Source: Lepus europaeus
Lineage: Eukaryota; Chordata; Mammalia; Lagomorpha; Leporidae
Assembly: GCF_033115175.1 (NCBI RefSeq)
Contig: NC_084827.1
Span: forward strand, 176,143,401 to 176,207,400
DNA length: 64,000 bases
Direction of reading: 5' to 3'
This document shows, one piece after another, positions 31,400 to 42,192 of the stretch. Every line of letters starts with the position of its first letter. The first letter of the stretch is position 1. The position numbers were made by a program, and so were the translations under genes. The notes beneath the pieces were generated by a model that saw only the letters and a program-made list of their open reading frames with translations, searched no databases and was not told the origin of the DNA.

Positions 31400-32699
31400 C
31401 AGAAGGGGTTTTACACAGACCCCGTGAGAGAGCAAACCAAACAGGCAGAGTCCACATCAGGGACTCGACCTGCATCGGCTGACACAGCCTGCAGAGATGC
31501 ACTGATGGCTCCAACATCCGGGGTTTGCCTGCCGTGACCCCGTGGGGGACCACCAGCTCCAGCCACCGTTCCATGGCTTCTTCATGTCTCCACCTTGGAG
31601 GGTCCTGGCTGTCCAGCAGGGCAGGTCCTCCGTGGTCTCCAGCCCAACAGACAATGCGTGGACAGAGGGGCCGGCTGGCCCAGGCTTGGGGGGGGGGGTC
31701 ACCTGTGTTGCCAGGACGCCACACTAGTTCACTCAGAAAAATCCCTTCGAGGGACAGCCCTCGGGGCTTCCCCTTGACCCTGGGTGCTCCTTCCTCGGCC
31801 CCCCCCACCTGGATCCCTTCCCCGAAGTCTGTAGCCCAGGCTCTGACCTCCTAGGCCTCCCTCTGACTCCCATTCCTCCTCCTCCCCTGGCCCCAGACCT
31901 TCCAGTACTCACACAGCTCCCCCACTGCAGACCAGGGACCCCCCTCCTGGGACCCAGGGGCTCTAAACCTCGCACAGAACATTGTGTGGTGGTGGTGGCA
32001 TTCGGCGTGGGCCCCTGAAGCCGGGTGGGGCAGGGGTAGCATCTGGTCTGACAGCACACCCCTCAACCAGGGGGGCAGGGGTGGCACAGGGCTCAAGGCA
32101 CATGCCTGGTCTTGCAGGGAGATGGAGCAGGCTGTCTGGTAGACCAGTTGTCAGTCTTTAGTGTCTCACAACTCAGCCCCCCTGAGGCCGGGGCAGGCCT
32201 GGGAACACGCCTTTGTGCGAGGTGTCTCGGTGGTTCTGGTGCAGTGGGTGGAAGACCAGCTCTGAGAGCACCTGCCTGATGCCCGGGTTTGCTTCCCACC
32301 TCCGGCCTGGCCGGGCATCCTGGGTTCTGAGCCCACGCCTGCCCCCTGCTGGCAAGTCTTCAGCCTACACCCCGTCTCCAGTAGAAAGAGAAAACACACT
32401 TAGCTCCTGGGGCAGCTGGAAGGGTTCAGTGAGATCATCCCAGGAAATTATCTAGCACTGGAGTAAGACTGGAGAAACGTGCTTTATCCACTGACGGAGC
32501 GCGGTGATTGGAGTGGGAAGAAGCTGTTGTTTGTTTCTCCGAGTTATAAAAACACCCGAAATGCTAACCGTGGTGACTCTCAAGGGGCGGAACCGAAGGG
32601 CGTGGTTATTTTCTTGATGTTCCTGTGAGCTTCCCAAGTGACAGGTGCTGCTTTTACCTTTGAGACAGTAGTGACACTGCGCAGGCGTGGTTGAAAGCA
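31400..32699. other. Intergenic sequence, nothing recognised
   Basis: GC-rich unique-looking DNA with shadow open frames only. Confidence 0.45.
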
Positions 32700-32967
32700 G
32701 CAGTAGGGGAGGTAAACGCCCCTGTATCTCACAGCAGAGTGTCGACTCAACACCCAGCTCTGGCTCCGGACGCCAGCTCCCTGCTCATGCAGACCCCGGG
32801 GAGACAGCAGCGAGGGCTCCAGTAGTTGGGTTCCTGCCACCCACGTGGGACCTGAATTGAATTCCCAGCTCCCGGCTTTTGCTCTGGCCCAGTGTTGCCC
32901 ATTGCTGGCGTTTGGGGGGTGGGAGTGAACCGTGGTTGGGAACACTGTCTCTCTGCTCGCAAGTGAA

Positions 32968-32999
<32 letters not shown>
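32700..32999 (+). repeat. Old CSINE with a 30-base poly-A end
   Basis: Diverged body (CCAGCTCCCTGCTCATGCAG; CACCCACGTGGGACCTGAAT) ending in about 30 consecutive A at 32970-32999. Confidence 0.75.
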
Positions 33000-33001
<2 letters not shown>

Positions 33002-33261
33002 ACTTCAAGATTCAAGATTGTGGGGAAAAAAAAGACTCAACTGTCTTTTGGCAGTGTGGAGCAGCTGGAAGCCCGAGGACGGTGGGGCCCAGAACCCAAA
33101 CCCAGCACCTCCTGGGGGGGGGCAGAAGGGCTCCCCAGCAACCGTAGATTCAGATCTCCCGGGCCCAGACTGACAAGCAGCATCGTCTTAGGGTCCTCGG
33201 AGAATGGTTTGACTTGAAGAAAATTAATTGGTCTCAAACATAAAATCAAAATGTGGGGGGC

Positions 33262-33517
33262 CTGGGGCTGGTGCTGTGGTATAGCAGGTAAAGCTGCCAC
33301 CTGCAGTGCCGGCATCCCATATGGGCGCTGGTTAGAGTCCTAGCCGTTCCACGTCTGATCCAGCTCCCTGCTATGGCCTGGGAAAGCAGTAGAAGATGGT
33401 CCAAGTCCTGCACCCACGTGGGAGACATAGAAGAAGCTCCTGCTCCTGGCTTCTGGCTTCAGCCTGGCCCAGCGCTAGCTGTCACAGCCATTTGGGGAGT
33501 GAACCAGCAGATGGAAG

Positions 33518-33564
<47 letters not shown>

Positions 33565-33622
33565 CTTCTCTTTCTGTGTAACTCTGACTTTCAAATAAAT
33601 AAATAAATAAGTCTTCTTTTAA
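33262..33622 (+). repeat. CSINE (rabbit C repeat)
   Basis: Head CTGGGGCTGGTGCTGTGGTA, GCCGGCATCCCATATGGGCG, body, a long (CT)n run at 33521-33557 and TTTCAAATAAATAAATAAAT tail. Confidence 0.93.
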
Positions 33623-33630
33623 GAAAATGT

Positions 33631-34335
33631 GGGGGCCGGGGCTGTGGCATAGCTAGTTAAGCCGCTATATGCAGCGCCAGCATCCATTTGGCCTTCAGTT
33701 TGTTTTGTTGTTGTTTTTGTTTTTGACAGGCAGAGTGGACAGTGAGAGAGAGAGACAGAGAGAAAGGTCTTCCTTTGCCATTGGTTCACCCTCCAATGGC
33801 CGCTGTGGCTGGCACACCGCGCTGATCCGAAGGCAGGAGCCAGGTGCTTATCCTGGTCTCCCATGGGATGCAGGGCCCAAGGACTTGGGCCATCCTCCAC
33901 TGCCTTCCCGGGCCATAGCAGAGAGCTGGCCTGGAAGTGGGGCAACCAGGACAGAATCTGGCACCCCGACCAGGACTAGAACCCGGTGTGCTGGCGCTGC
34001 TAGGCAGAGGATTAGCCTGTTGAGCCGTGGCGCCAGCCTGGCCTTCAGTTTTGAGTCCCAGCTGTTCCACTTCCAATCCAGCTACCTATTAATGCACTTG
34101 GGAAAACAGCAGAAGATGGCCCGAGTGCTTGGGCCTCTGAACCCACATGGGAGACCCGGAAGAAGCTCCTGGCTCCTGGCTCTTGGCTCCTGGCTCCTGG
34201 CTTTGGATTGGCTAAGCTCTAGACATTACAAGCCATTTGGGGGGTGAACCAGTGGATGGAAGACTTCTCTGTCTCTCTCACTCTCTCCATAACTCTGCCT
34301 TTCAAATAAAATAAATACATCTTAAAAAATTAAAA
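33631..34335 (+). repeat. CSINE split by a nested CSINE1
   Basis: The head (GGGGCCGGGGCTGTGGCATA) lies at 33631-33701 and the body and tail resume at 34039-34335 (CCAGCTGTTCCACTTCCAAT ... TTTCAAATAAAATAAATACATC). An antisense CSINE1 separates the halves. Confidence 0.9.
33702..34038 (-). repeat. CSINE1 nested in an older CSINE, 13-bp target duplication
   Basis: Antisense young copy (GACAGGCAGAGTGGACAGTG; CACCCTCCAATGGCCGCTGT). Direct repeats TGGCCTTCAGTTT lie at 33689-33701 and 34039-34051, so the outer element was there first. Confidence 0.95.
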
Positions 34336-34524
34336 TGCGATATCAAAGTTAATAGGTGCTTAAATGACTAGAAATTGAAACCTCATGTCAAAAACTCAAA
34401 CACCATGTTGGCTGAATGCGTAGGAACGCTGTGTGGGGTGGTGAAAAGTTCTGGAACAAAACCAATGCTGATCATACAACATTGCGAGTTATGCACTTTA
34501 CTACGTTTAAAATGAGACATTTTA

Positions 34525-34850
34525 GGCCGGCGCCGTGGCTCAACAGGCTAATCCTCCACCTAGCGGCGCCGGCACACCGGGTTCTAGTCCCGGTGGGGCA
34601 CCGATCCTGTCCTGGTTGCCCCTCTTCCAGGCCAGCTCTCTGCTGTGGCCAGGGAGTGCAGTGGAGGATGGCCCAAGTGCTTGGGCCCTGCACCCCATGG
34701 GAGACCAGGAGAAGCACCTGGCTCCTGCCATCGGATCAGCGCAGTGCGCCGGCCACAGCGCACCAGCCGTGGCGGCCATTGGAGGGTGAACTAACGGCAA
34801 AGGAAGACCTTTCTCTCTGTCTCTCTCTCTCACTGTCCACTCTGCCTGTT

Positions 34851-34884
<34 letters not shown>
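34525..34884 (+). repeat. CSINE1 with a microsatellite tail, 11-bp target duplication
   Basis: Canonical young head GGCCGGCGCCGTGGCTCAAC and complete body. The A-rich tail has turned into an (AG)n run (34857-34886). Direct repeats GAGACATTTTA lie at 34514-34524 and 34885-34895. Confidence 0.95.
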
Positions 34885-34891
<7 letters not shown>

Positions 34892-35015
34892 TTTAAGTTA
34901 TATACATTTGACCACAAAACAAAAAACAAAACAAAAAAAATCCATACCCAAAACACAAAAACAAAACCCTCAGTTGCAATGCAAGTAAACTCTTCTGTAA
35001 TTACACAGAGTTCAC

Positions 35016-35343
35016 TTTAAAAAAAATATTTCCTTTATTTATTTGAGAGGCAGAGTTACAGAAATGAGAGGGAGAGAGAGAGAGTCTTCCATCTGCTAGT
35101 TCACTCCCCAACTGGCCGCAATGGCTGGAGCTGGGCCAATCTGAAGCCAGGAGCCAGCAGTTTCTTCCAGGTCTCCCAGGCAGGTGCAGGGGCCCAAGGA
35201 CTTGGGCCATCTTCCTCTGCTTTCCTAGGCCATGGCAGAGAGCTGGATGGGAAGAGGAGCAGCAGGGACTAGAACCGATGACCACATGGGATGCTGGCCC
35301 AGCAGGCGGAGGATTAACCCACTGCACCACAATGCCGATGCCC
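35016..35343 (-). repeat. CSINE (rabbit C repeat)
   Basis: Antisense copy: TTTATTTATTTGAGAGGCAG, GAGAGAGAGAGAGTCTTCCA and head complement CCACAATGCCGATGCCC. GAGTTCACTTT and GAGCTCACTTT flank it as an imperfect duplication. Confidence 0.9.
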
Positions 35344-35936
35344 GGAGCTCACTTTTAATGTGGGATTTGGACATAGTGTTGAAGGAACCCTGATCCATGT
35401 CCTACTGTCCCTGGGCGTGTTGTGGGAGATGGTGACTGCACACCTTCTGGGGTGGGGGCATAAGAGGTGGGGAGAGCACAAACCCTAGGCTCATCTGGAC
35501 TTGGCATCTGGGGCTCAGACCCCAACCCACAGTTCAGTTGTGCACCACACAGAACCAGCACTAGGGGGCAGCAGAGAGCTGGGTCGGACTGGGGAGGGCT
35601 CCTGGTACTCTCACCCTGGCCAGGGCACCCCTGCAGCCCCCTGCCCTGCCCTCCGGCCAGGGCTCTCTCTTCAGCTTGGCTTGCAGAAGATGGTGCCATT
35701 TCTCTGATGGAAACTGCAAGGAAAGCCCGGGTGTTTCTCCAGCTTATTCCAGTGGGATAGTCACGGCAGCTTGGTTTTTACGTTTAACCCACTCCATCCT
35801 CTGAAGTGTGTTTTGAGTGTCTCTGTAGCCAGTCTGTGGCTAATAAGGGGCTAATAAACCAAATTCTATTGTAGTGGAGTATCACTTTAAGACTTTCACC
35901 AGTTGCTCATCATGCTGACATCTTTGAGAGCCTGGG

Positions 35937-36180
35937 AGGGGCCGACGCTGCGGCACAGCAGGCTAAGACCCTGGCCTGCAGCACAGGCATCCCTGATGGG
36001 CGCTGGTTCTAGTCCCAGCTGCTCCACTTCTGATCCAGCTTCCTGCTAACGTGCCTGGGAAAGCAGTGGACGATGGCCCAAGTCCATGGGCCCCAGCAGC
36101 CATGTGGGAGACCCGGAAAAGCTCCTGGCTCCGGGCACTGTGGCCATTTTGGGGGTGAACCAGCAGACTTGTGGGAAGAC
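35937..36180 (+). repeat. CSINE, 3'-truncated
   Basis: Head GGGGCCGACGCTGCGGCACA and body to GGGGGTGAACCAGCAGAC; the CT run and tail are missing. Another old copy follows at once. Confidence 0.82.
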
Positions 36181-36195
36181 GGAATTAACAGCTAA

Positions 36196-36482
36196 GTTAG
36201 GGGCAGGTGTTGGGCTTCAATGGTTAAGACATCGCAGGGACACCCACATTCCACACCACAGCGACTGGATTGGAAGCTGAGGCTTCTGACGCCCTGAGAG
36301 GCAGCAGGTGGTGGCTCAAGTACTCGGGCTCCCACCACAAAGGAGACCTGCACTGAGCCCCCAGCTCCTGGCTTCAGTCTGGCCCAGCCCTGGTTTTGCG
36401 GGCATTTGGGCAGTGAACCAATGGATGGGAACTCTCGCTGCTTCTTTTTCTACTTTTCAAATAAATAAACAATTTCTGAAAA
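36196..36482 (+). repeat. Old CSINE, diverged
   Basis: GGGGCAGGTGTTGGGCTTCA head of an older subfamily, body with GCCCCCAGCTCCTGGCTTCA-like sequence and TTTTCAAATAAATAAACAAT tail. Confidence 0.75.
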
Positions 36483-36641
36483 AATATGTTAATTTGTATG
36501 CCAAAAATTTTGAAATCCATGTAGTTTTTCATAAAATGATTTTCCATGAACTTTTTGAAAACCCTTCAGATATACATATTTCAAAATATAATGCACCAAA
36601 ATAAGTTTATCTTTAAAAACTCTTCCTAAAAACAGTAGCTA

Positions 36642-36972
36642 GGGGGTTGGCGCTGTGGCACAGCCAGTTAAGCTGCTGCCTGCAATACCAGCATCCAGAT
36701 GGGGACCAGTTCAATTCCTGGCTGCTCCACTTCTGATCCAGCTCCCTACTAACGCACCTGGGAAAGCAACGAAAAATGGCCCATGTGCTTGGGCTCCTGC
36801 ACTCACGTGGGAGACCCGGAAGAAGCTCCTAGCTCCTGGCTTCAGTCTGCCCCAGCTCTGGCTGTTGAGGCCATTTTGGGGTGAACCAGTGGATGGAAGA
36901 CCTCTATTTCTGTCTCTCCATCTATCTCTTTCTAACTTTTTGTTTCAAATAAAATAAATAGATCTTAAAAAC
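36642..36972 (+). repeat. CSINE (rabbit C repeat)
   Basis: Head GGGGTTGGCGCTGTGGCACA, body, and GTTTCAAATAAAATAAATAG tail. Confidence 0.9.
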
Positions 36973-36978
36973 AAACCA

Positions 36979-37333
36979 AAGCCAGCGCCGTGGCTCAATT
37001 GGCTAATTCTCCGCCTTGCGATGCCGGCACACCGGGTTCTAGTCCCGGTCGGGGTGCCGGATTCTGTCCCGGTTGCCCCTCTTCCAGGCCAGCTCTCTGC
37101 TGTGGCCCGGGAAGTGCAGTGGAGGATGGCCCAAGTGCTTGGGCCCTGCACCCCATGGGAAACCAGGAGAAGCACCTGGCTCCTGGCTTCGGATCAGCAC
37201 AATGTGCCGGCCGCAGCGCGCCGGCCGCGGCGGCCATTGGAGGGTGAACCAACGGCAAAGGAAAACCTTTCTATCTGTCTCTCTTTCTCACTGTCCACTC
37301 TGCCTGTCAAACAAACAAACAAACAAACAAACT
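36979..37333 (+). repeat. CSINE1 with an (AAAC)n tail
   Basis: Head GCCAGCGCCGTGGCTCAATT, full young body (CGCGCCGGCCGCGGCGGCCA) and CTGTCAAACAAACAAACAAA tail. Confidence 0.94.
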
Positions 37334-37335
37334 GT

Positions 37336-37976
37336 AGCTAACAGTGGGTGTTTGGCCTAGTGGTTAGCCACTGTCCCATATCAGAATGTTGGGTTTGAAT
37401 CCCAGCTTCAATTCCTGATAATAACTTTTTTTTTTTTTTAAAAAAAGATCTATTCTTCTTTATTTGAAAATCAGAGTTACAGAGAGAGGCAGAGACAGAT
37501 AGAGAGAAATCTTCCACCTGCTGGTTCATTCCCTAGATGGCTGCAATGGCCAGCTCTGGGCCAGGCCGAAGCCAGGAGCCAGGAGCTTCCTCCAGGTCTC
37601 CTACATGGGTAGCAGGGGCCCAAATACCTAGACCACCTTCTGCTGCTTTACCGGGCCATTAGCAGGGAGTTGGATCAGAAGCAGAGCAGCTGGGACTTGA
37701 ACCGGTGCCCATATGGGACACTGGTGTGGGAGCAGGCGGCAGCTCTGCCCACTGTGCTAAGACACCAGCCCCTGTATAATAGCTTCTCACTAATGCAGAC
37801 ACAGGGAGGCAGCAGGTAAAGCTTCGAGTAGTTGGTCTCTCATTCATGGGTACTCACACAAAGTTCTGGGCTCCTGGTTCTGCCTGGCCCAGCCCCAGCA
37901 ACTGTGGGCATCTGGGGAGTGGACCTGTGGAGGGGAGAGCTTTCTCTCCTTCTCTCTGTGCTCGCCTCTCAACTTG

Positions 37977-38010
<34 letters not shown>
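37336..38010 (+). repeat. Old CSINE split by a nested CSINE, with a 30-base poly-A
   Basis: Head part at 37336-37426 (GTGGGTGTTTGGCCTAGTGG) and remainder at 37774-38010 (AATGCAGACACAGGGAGGCA...), ending in about 30 A at 37981-38010. Confidence 0.75.
37427..37773 (-). repeat. CSINE nested in an older CSINE
   Basis: Antisense copy: poly-T, TTATTTGAAAATCAGAGTTA, CCATATGGGACACTGGTG and head complement GCTAAGACACCAGCCCC. The imperfect repeats ATAATAACTT and ATAATAGCTT flank it. Confidence 0.88.
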
Positions 38011-38011
<1 letters not shown>

Positions 38012-38147
38012 CAGCATCTAGAATGTGCTCTCTCCTCTCCTGCCACTGCCAAGGACATCGTTACAGGGGCAGAGAGATGGCAGGCACTCGCCCATGAACA
38101 CTGCCCCCTCGCACCCCTGGGGCCGAGCTCAAGACAAACGTGTTTCC

Positions 38148-38455
38148 AGGGACAGCATTGTGGTGTAGCTGGCAAAGCCACCGCCTGTGACGCCGACATC
38201 CTATATGGGTGCTGGTTTGTGTACCGGCTGCTCCGTTTCTGATCCAGCTCCCACTTAGTGGCCTGGGAAAAGCAGCGGAGGATGGCCCAAGTGCTTGAAC
38301 CCCTTCTGCCCACATAAGAGACCTGGAGGAAGCTCCTGGCATCAGCTTGACTCAGCTCGGGCTGTTGCAGCCATCTGGGGTGTGTTCCAGCAGATGGAAG
38401 ATTGTGTGTGTGTGTGTATAAAATTCTGATTTCAAATACATCTCTTCTTTAAAAA
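38148..38455 (+). repeat. CSINE (rabbit C repeat)
   Basis: Head GGGACAGCATTGTGGTGTAG, CCGACATCCTATATGGGTGC, body, a short (TG)n run and TTTCAAATACATCTCTTC end. Confidence 0.87.
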
Positions 38456-39020
38456 TGTGCATTCCCCACGTGTGCGAAGGAGTCTGCACCTTGCAGCTGA
38501 TTATTTTAAATTAGAGGAATTTAGCAGCAAATGCTGGCAGAGGTCTCCTCCTCACATCTCCGTATCCGCCCAGACTCAGCGAAGGAAACAGTGACCTGAA
38601 TCCCTTCCCCAAGTTGTGAACTGAATTCATACCGGGGAAGAAACGCTGACACCTGTCACATGCAGGGCTGACTTCTGTCACACACCATCGTCCTCTGTCT
38701 TGGAGAATCATTTGCAAGCCATTGTCCCTTCTGCAGGCCGGAGGGACTTTTCCCCACACCTGGGTTTGTTCTCCAAGCCCACTGAGTTCCTAAACGTAAT
38801 TTGCTATGGCCTCCCACTCCTCTACATGGACGTGGGGCCTATCCGCTTCTGAATAATTTGGGGTATCCTATGATTCTCCTCTGCGCTGTGATTTTTCTCC
38901 TTCTGCACCTTAATAGGTTTGTACGCCTTTTCTCCTATTCAATGTTTTTGTCAGTTTATTCCCACAAACTTTCAGAGTGGGCAGGGGGAAATTTCTGGGG
39001 GAGCAGCAGTCCCCCAAAGG
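38456..39020. other. Intergenic sequence, nothing recognised
   Basis: AT-richer stretch with no open frame of interest and no repeat I can name. Confidence 0.4.
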
Positions 39021-39025
39021 AAGGT

Positions 39026-39400
39026 GCTGTGGACTGAACTGTCTGTCCCCTACAACTCAAACTTTGCTGCCTTAGCTCCCAACGAGACCATATTCAGAGA
39101 TGGGGTTTTAAGGAGGTAATGAAGATTACATGAGGTTGTACAGGCAGGGCCTTAATGCAACAGGACAGGTGTCCTTAAGAGAAGAGATATCAGGCTTGGA
39201 CAGCCACAGAAAAAGGCCCCAGAGGACGCAGTGAGAAAGCTGCAGCCTGCAGGCCAGGAAGGGAGGCCCCGGAAGAAGCCAGCCCTGACAGCACGTCCTT
39301 GCGCATGTGTGCTGTGTAAGCCCGGGTCTGTGATGGCAGCCCAGGCTGGACAATGACAGGGTCCCTTGGTTCACTAAGTCTGGGAGACGCCAAGGCCGAC
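39026..39400 (+). repeat. MaLR (MLT1-like) LTR fragment
   Basis: The order CTGTGGACTGAACTGTCTGT, GAGACCATATTCAGAGATGG, GATTACATGAGGTTGTACAG, GTGTCCTTAAGAGAAGAGAT and GGACAGCCACAGAAAAAGGC is that of mammalian MaLR LTRs. Diverged; no coding part attached. Confidence 0.65.
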
Positions 39401-40299
39401 CTCCCCGCCTTGGGAGCTCCAACGAGCACTTCAGCCCTTTAAAGGCTCTGGGAAGGTCCTGGGTAAAGACACCCACAGTTTGACACGATGCTCCCCAACA
39501 GACCTGAGGTCCTCCTCGGGTACCTGTGATCACCATAGGAAGCCGGAGCGGTGTCCGGCGAGCTGTGTACCAAACTAGACACACTCAGTGCTGGGTCTGC
39601 CGAGGCCTGAGGCTGCTCACTGTGCGTTTGGCCTCCTGGGCTGTGTGGACGACAGGGCAGTGACTTGGCTCTCAAATCCAACGACACTTTATTTATTTAT
39701 TTATTTTTTGCAAGGAGATACCTGTCTGGAATCTGTTTTGGATTCTATCTGAGGGCTCCATCTGGTGCTTGTAGACTCCCAGGGAAGGAGAGAGGGAGGG
39801 ACACAGCATCACTGTTGCCAGGACCACTACAGGCCAGCCCAGGGCTAGGCAGCTCCGCGAGGGTGGCTCGCAGCCCCTGGCAGGCAGAGGTCAGAGTGGG
39901 CCCTGGTGTTGGGGGCGGGCTGGAAAAGTTGACCTTCGGGTTGGGGCAGTCAGGGGGTGCATATGTGGCGTGGGGAGGGCTGAAGGGCCCCTTTGTTTCA
40001 GAAGGCGGAGGTGGGAGAGAGGGGCTCCTCAGCTCCACTCACTTCCCCACTAGGGCAATGTTGGGGTGGCCCCAGGAATCCTATTTGCATAAGGAACACA
40101 GGCTTGGGGAGGCTGGGAAAAAGGAATGTATTTTAACTTGCAAATCAGTTCTAATAATTAAAGTAATATTCACTCCTTGCAGAAACTGATGCACGGTCTA
40201 AGTTTTAAAATGCACAAAACCCCCAAAGAGGAAAACTCACCACGCATCCCATATGGCTGGCCGTCTCCACGCTGGCTCCTCCTCTCTTGCTTGACAACT

Positions 40300-40512
40300 T
40301 CTGTCATTGTCTGGTTTCAGCCAGGGGCTTCTTCCAGGTCTCCCACGCAGGTGCAGGGGCCCAAGCACTTGGGTCATCTCCCATTGCTTTCCCAGGCACG
40401 TTAGCTGAGAGCTGGATTGGAAGCGGAGCGTCGGGGACTTGAACAAGTGCTCCTATGGGATGTCGGGGTCACAAGGTGGCAGCTTAACCCGCCGGCCATG
40501 ATGCCGGCTGCC
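40300..40512 (-). repeat. CSINE, partial
   Basis: Antisense: TTCTTCCAGGTCTCCCACGC, GGAAGCGGAGCGTCGGGACT-type segment and head complement CCGGCCATGATGCCGGC. The tail side is missing. Confidence 0.82.
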
Positions 40513-40619
40513 TGGAACTTCTTTACCAGCTTTTATGTTTAGAAAGCACTTCTCTTGGGTGGGCTTTTAGTGCAGCAGTCAAAATGCAGCTCACCTTCTG
40601 ACCCAGCTGCTTCTTCTTC

Positions 40620-40896
40620 TTCTTTTTTTCAAAGATTATTTATTTATTTGAAAGGCAGAGTTACAGAGAGACAAGAGAGAGATGTCTTCCATCCGCTGGT
40701 TCACTCCCCAGATGGCCGATCCAGGTCTCCCATGTGGGTGCTGGAACCAAGGACCTGGGCCATCTTCTACTGCTTTCCCAGGCCATAGCAGAGAGCTGGA
40801 TCGGAAGTGGAGCATCCAGGATTTGAACCGGCGCCCATATGGGATGCCAGCACTGCAGGCAGTGGCTTTACCCACTACACCACAGCGCCGGCCCCC
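40620..40896 (-). repeat. CSINE with an internal deletion
   Basis: Antisense copy with poly-T, TTATTTATTTGAAAGGCAGA and head complement CACAGCGCCGGCCCC. About 50 bases of the body are missing between GATGGCCGA and TCCAGGTCTCC. Confidence 0.9.
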
Positions 40897-41090
40897 AAGC
40901 TTCTTGCTGTTGTAGAATTTTCAGAAATGTTACAGCTCTTTTGTGTTCTAACACTTTCTCCCCACTGGGTTCCTGGTCTCCCATCCACGAGGATTTAGGT
41001 ACATGGCAAGGAAGTGTTAGGTAGGAAGTCGGAAATGAGCTTATGTGTGTGTGACAAAGGCCTAAGGAATTGACATCTACAGCGGTCCAG

Positions 41091-41440
41091 CATCCGCATC
41101 TCAGAGTCGTCCCGATAACCTTCCAGGTGCATCCCAGTATCTGCACTTCAGACGTCCGCCTGGATCCTAATGACCTTCCAGGGGGTCCTGCCCCTTCTAC
41201 CTGATAACCATCCTTCCTCTGCCAGCCAGGCTTCCCCTGTCTGATAACTCCGGGGAAAAGTATTTACATCCAACAAGTCCTTTGTTCCAGGAGGAGAAGG
41301 AGAAGAGGCGGGAAGGCAAGACCCATCCCCTTAAAAGCCCCAGCCTAAATGTGAGTTGCGCTCTCTCGTGGCTACGGCTTTTCTGTTTTCAGACGGGGGA
41401 GCTTTCCCTGATTATATGCTAATAAGGTGGAACATCTGGA
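41091..41440 (+). repeat. Possible solo LTR or LTR fragment
   Basis: CTTAAAAGCCCCAGCCTAAA followed by GCGCTCTCTCGTGGCTACGG resembles a TATA/R/U5 arrangement. The upstream part has repeated GATAACCTTCCAGG / GATCCTAATGACCTTCCAGG / GATAACCATCC motifs like U3 repeats. Ends and target-site duplication were not found. Confidence 0.3.
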
Positions 41441-41639
41441 AGCCACTCCAGAAGCAGCTGCCAGAATCCCATTTTTTGCATAGATGCAGCAGGAGGGAGT
41501 AAAGCCATTTTGCCACGGGAGGTTCATACAGCGCTCAAACAAGTCCGCAGTGGCCAGGGCCTGGCTGATGCGACCTCATCCGGTGACTCGGGGGATTGCC
41601 CCGGTCCCTCTCCACCTGCGTGTATCAAGAACCTGTCCA

Positions 41640-41862
41640 TCTCCTGTCTCAACCACTGCTGATTTACACCCTGGAAGCAGCAGGGATGACCCAGTAGTGG
41701 GTCCCTGCCACCCACGTAGGAGACCTGGACTGAATTCTGGGATCCTGGTTTGGGGGCAGCTGTTGCAGACATGTGGGGAGTGAGCCAGCAAATATAAGCG
41801 CTCTCTCTCGCTCTCTCTGTCTCTCTTCTCTCTCTCTCTCTCTCTGCTTCTTAAATACATTG
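41640..41862 (+). repeat. Old CSINE, partial
   Basis: CCTGCCACCCACGTAGGAGA, GACTGAATTCTGGGATCCTG, GGGGAGTGAGCCAGCAAATA and a CT-rich run ending CTTCTTAAATAC. Confidence 0.78.
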
Positions 41863-41890
41863 AAAATATATTAATGACATTTAGATCAAT

Positions 41891-42192
41891 TCCAGAGCCA
41901 GGTGTTGTGGTGCGACAGGCTAGCCCACACTGGGAGCCCCACACCCATCAGAGCGCCTGGCTCGGGTTCTCACTGCGCGGCTTCAGATCCAGCTTCCTGC
42001 CAGTGTGATCCTGGGAGGCAGCAGGTGCTCAAGTGGCTGAGGTCCCTGCCACCCACATGGGAGACCCAGTAGGAGTTCCAGGCTCCTGGCTTTGGTCTGA
42101 CCCTGCCCTGGCTGTTACAGGCATTTGGGGAGTGAACCAGGGTATGGAAGATTCTCTCTCTCTCTCTCTCTCCCTGCCTTTCAAATGAGAAG
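41891..42192 (+). repeat. CSINE (rabbit C repeat)
   Basis: Head CCAGAGCCAGGTGTTGTGGT, body, a (CT)n run at 42152-42171 and CTGCCTTTCAAATGAG end. Confidence 0.85.
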
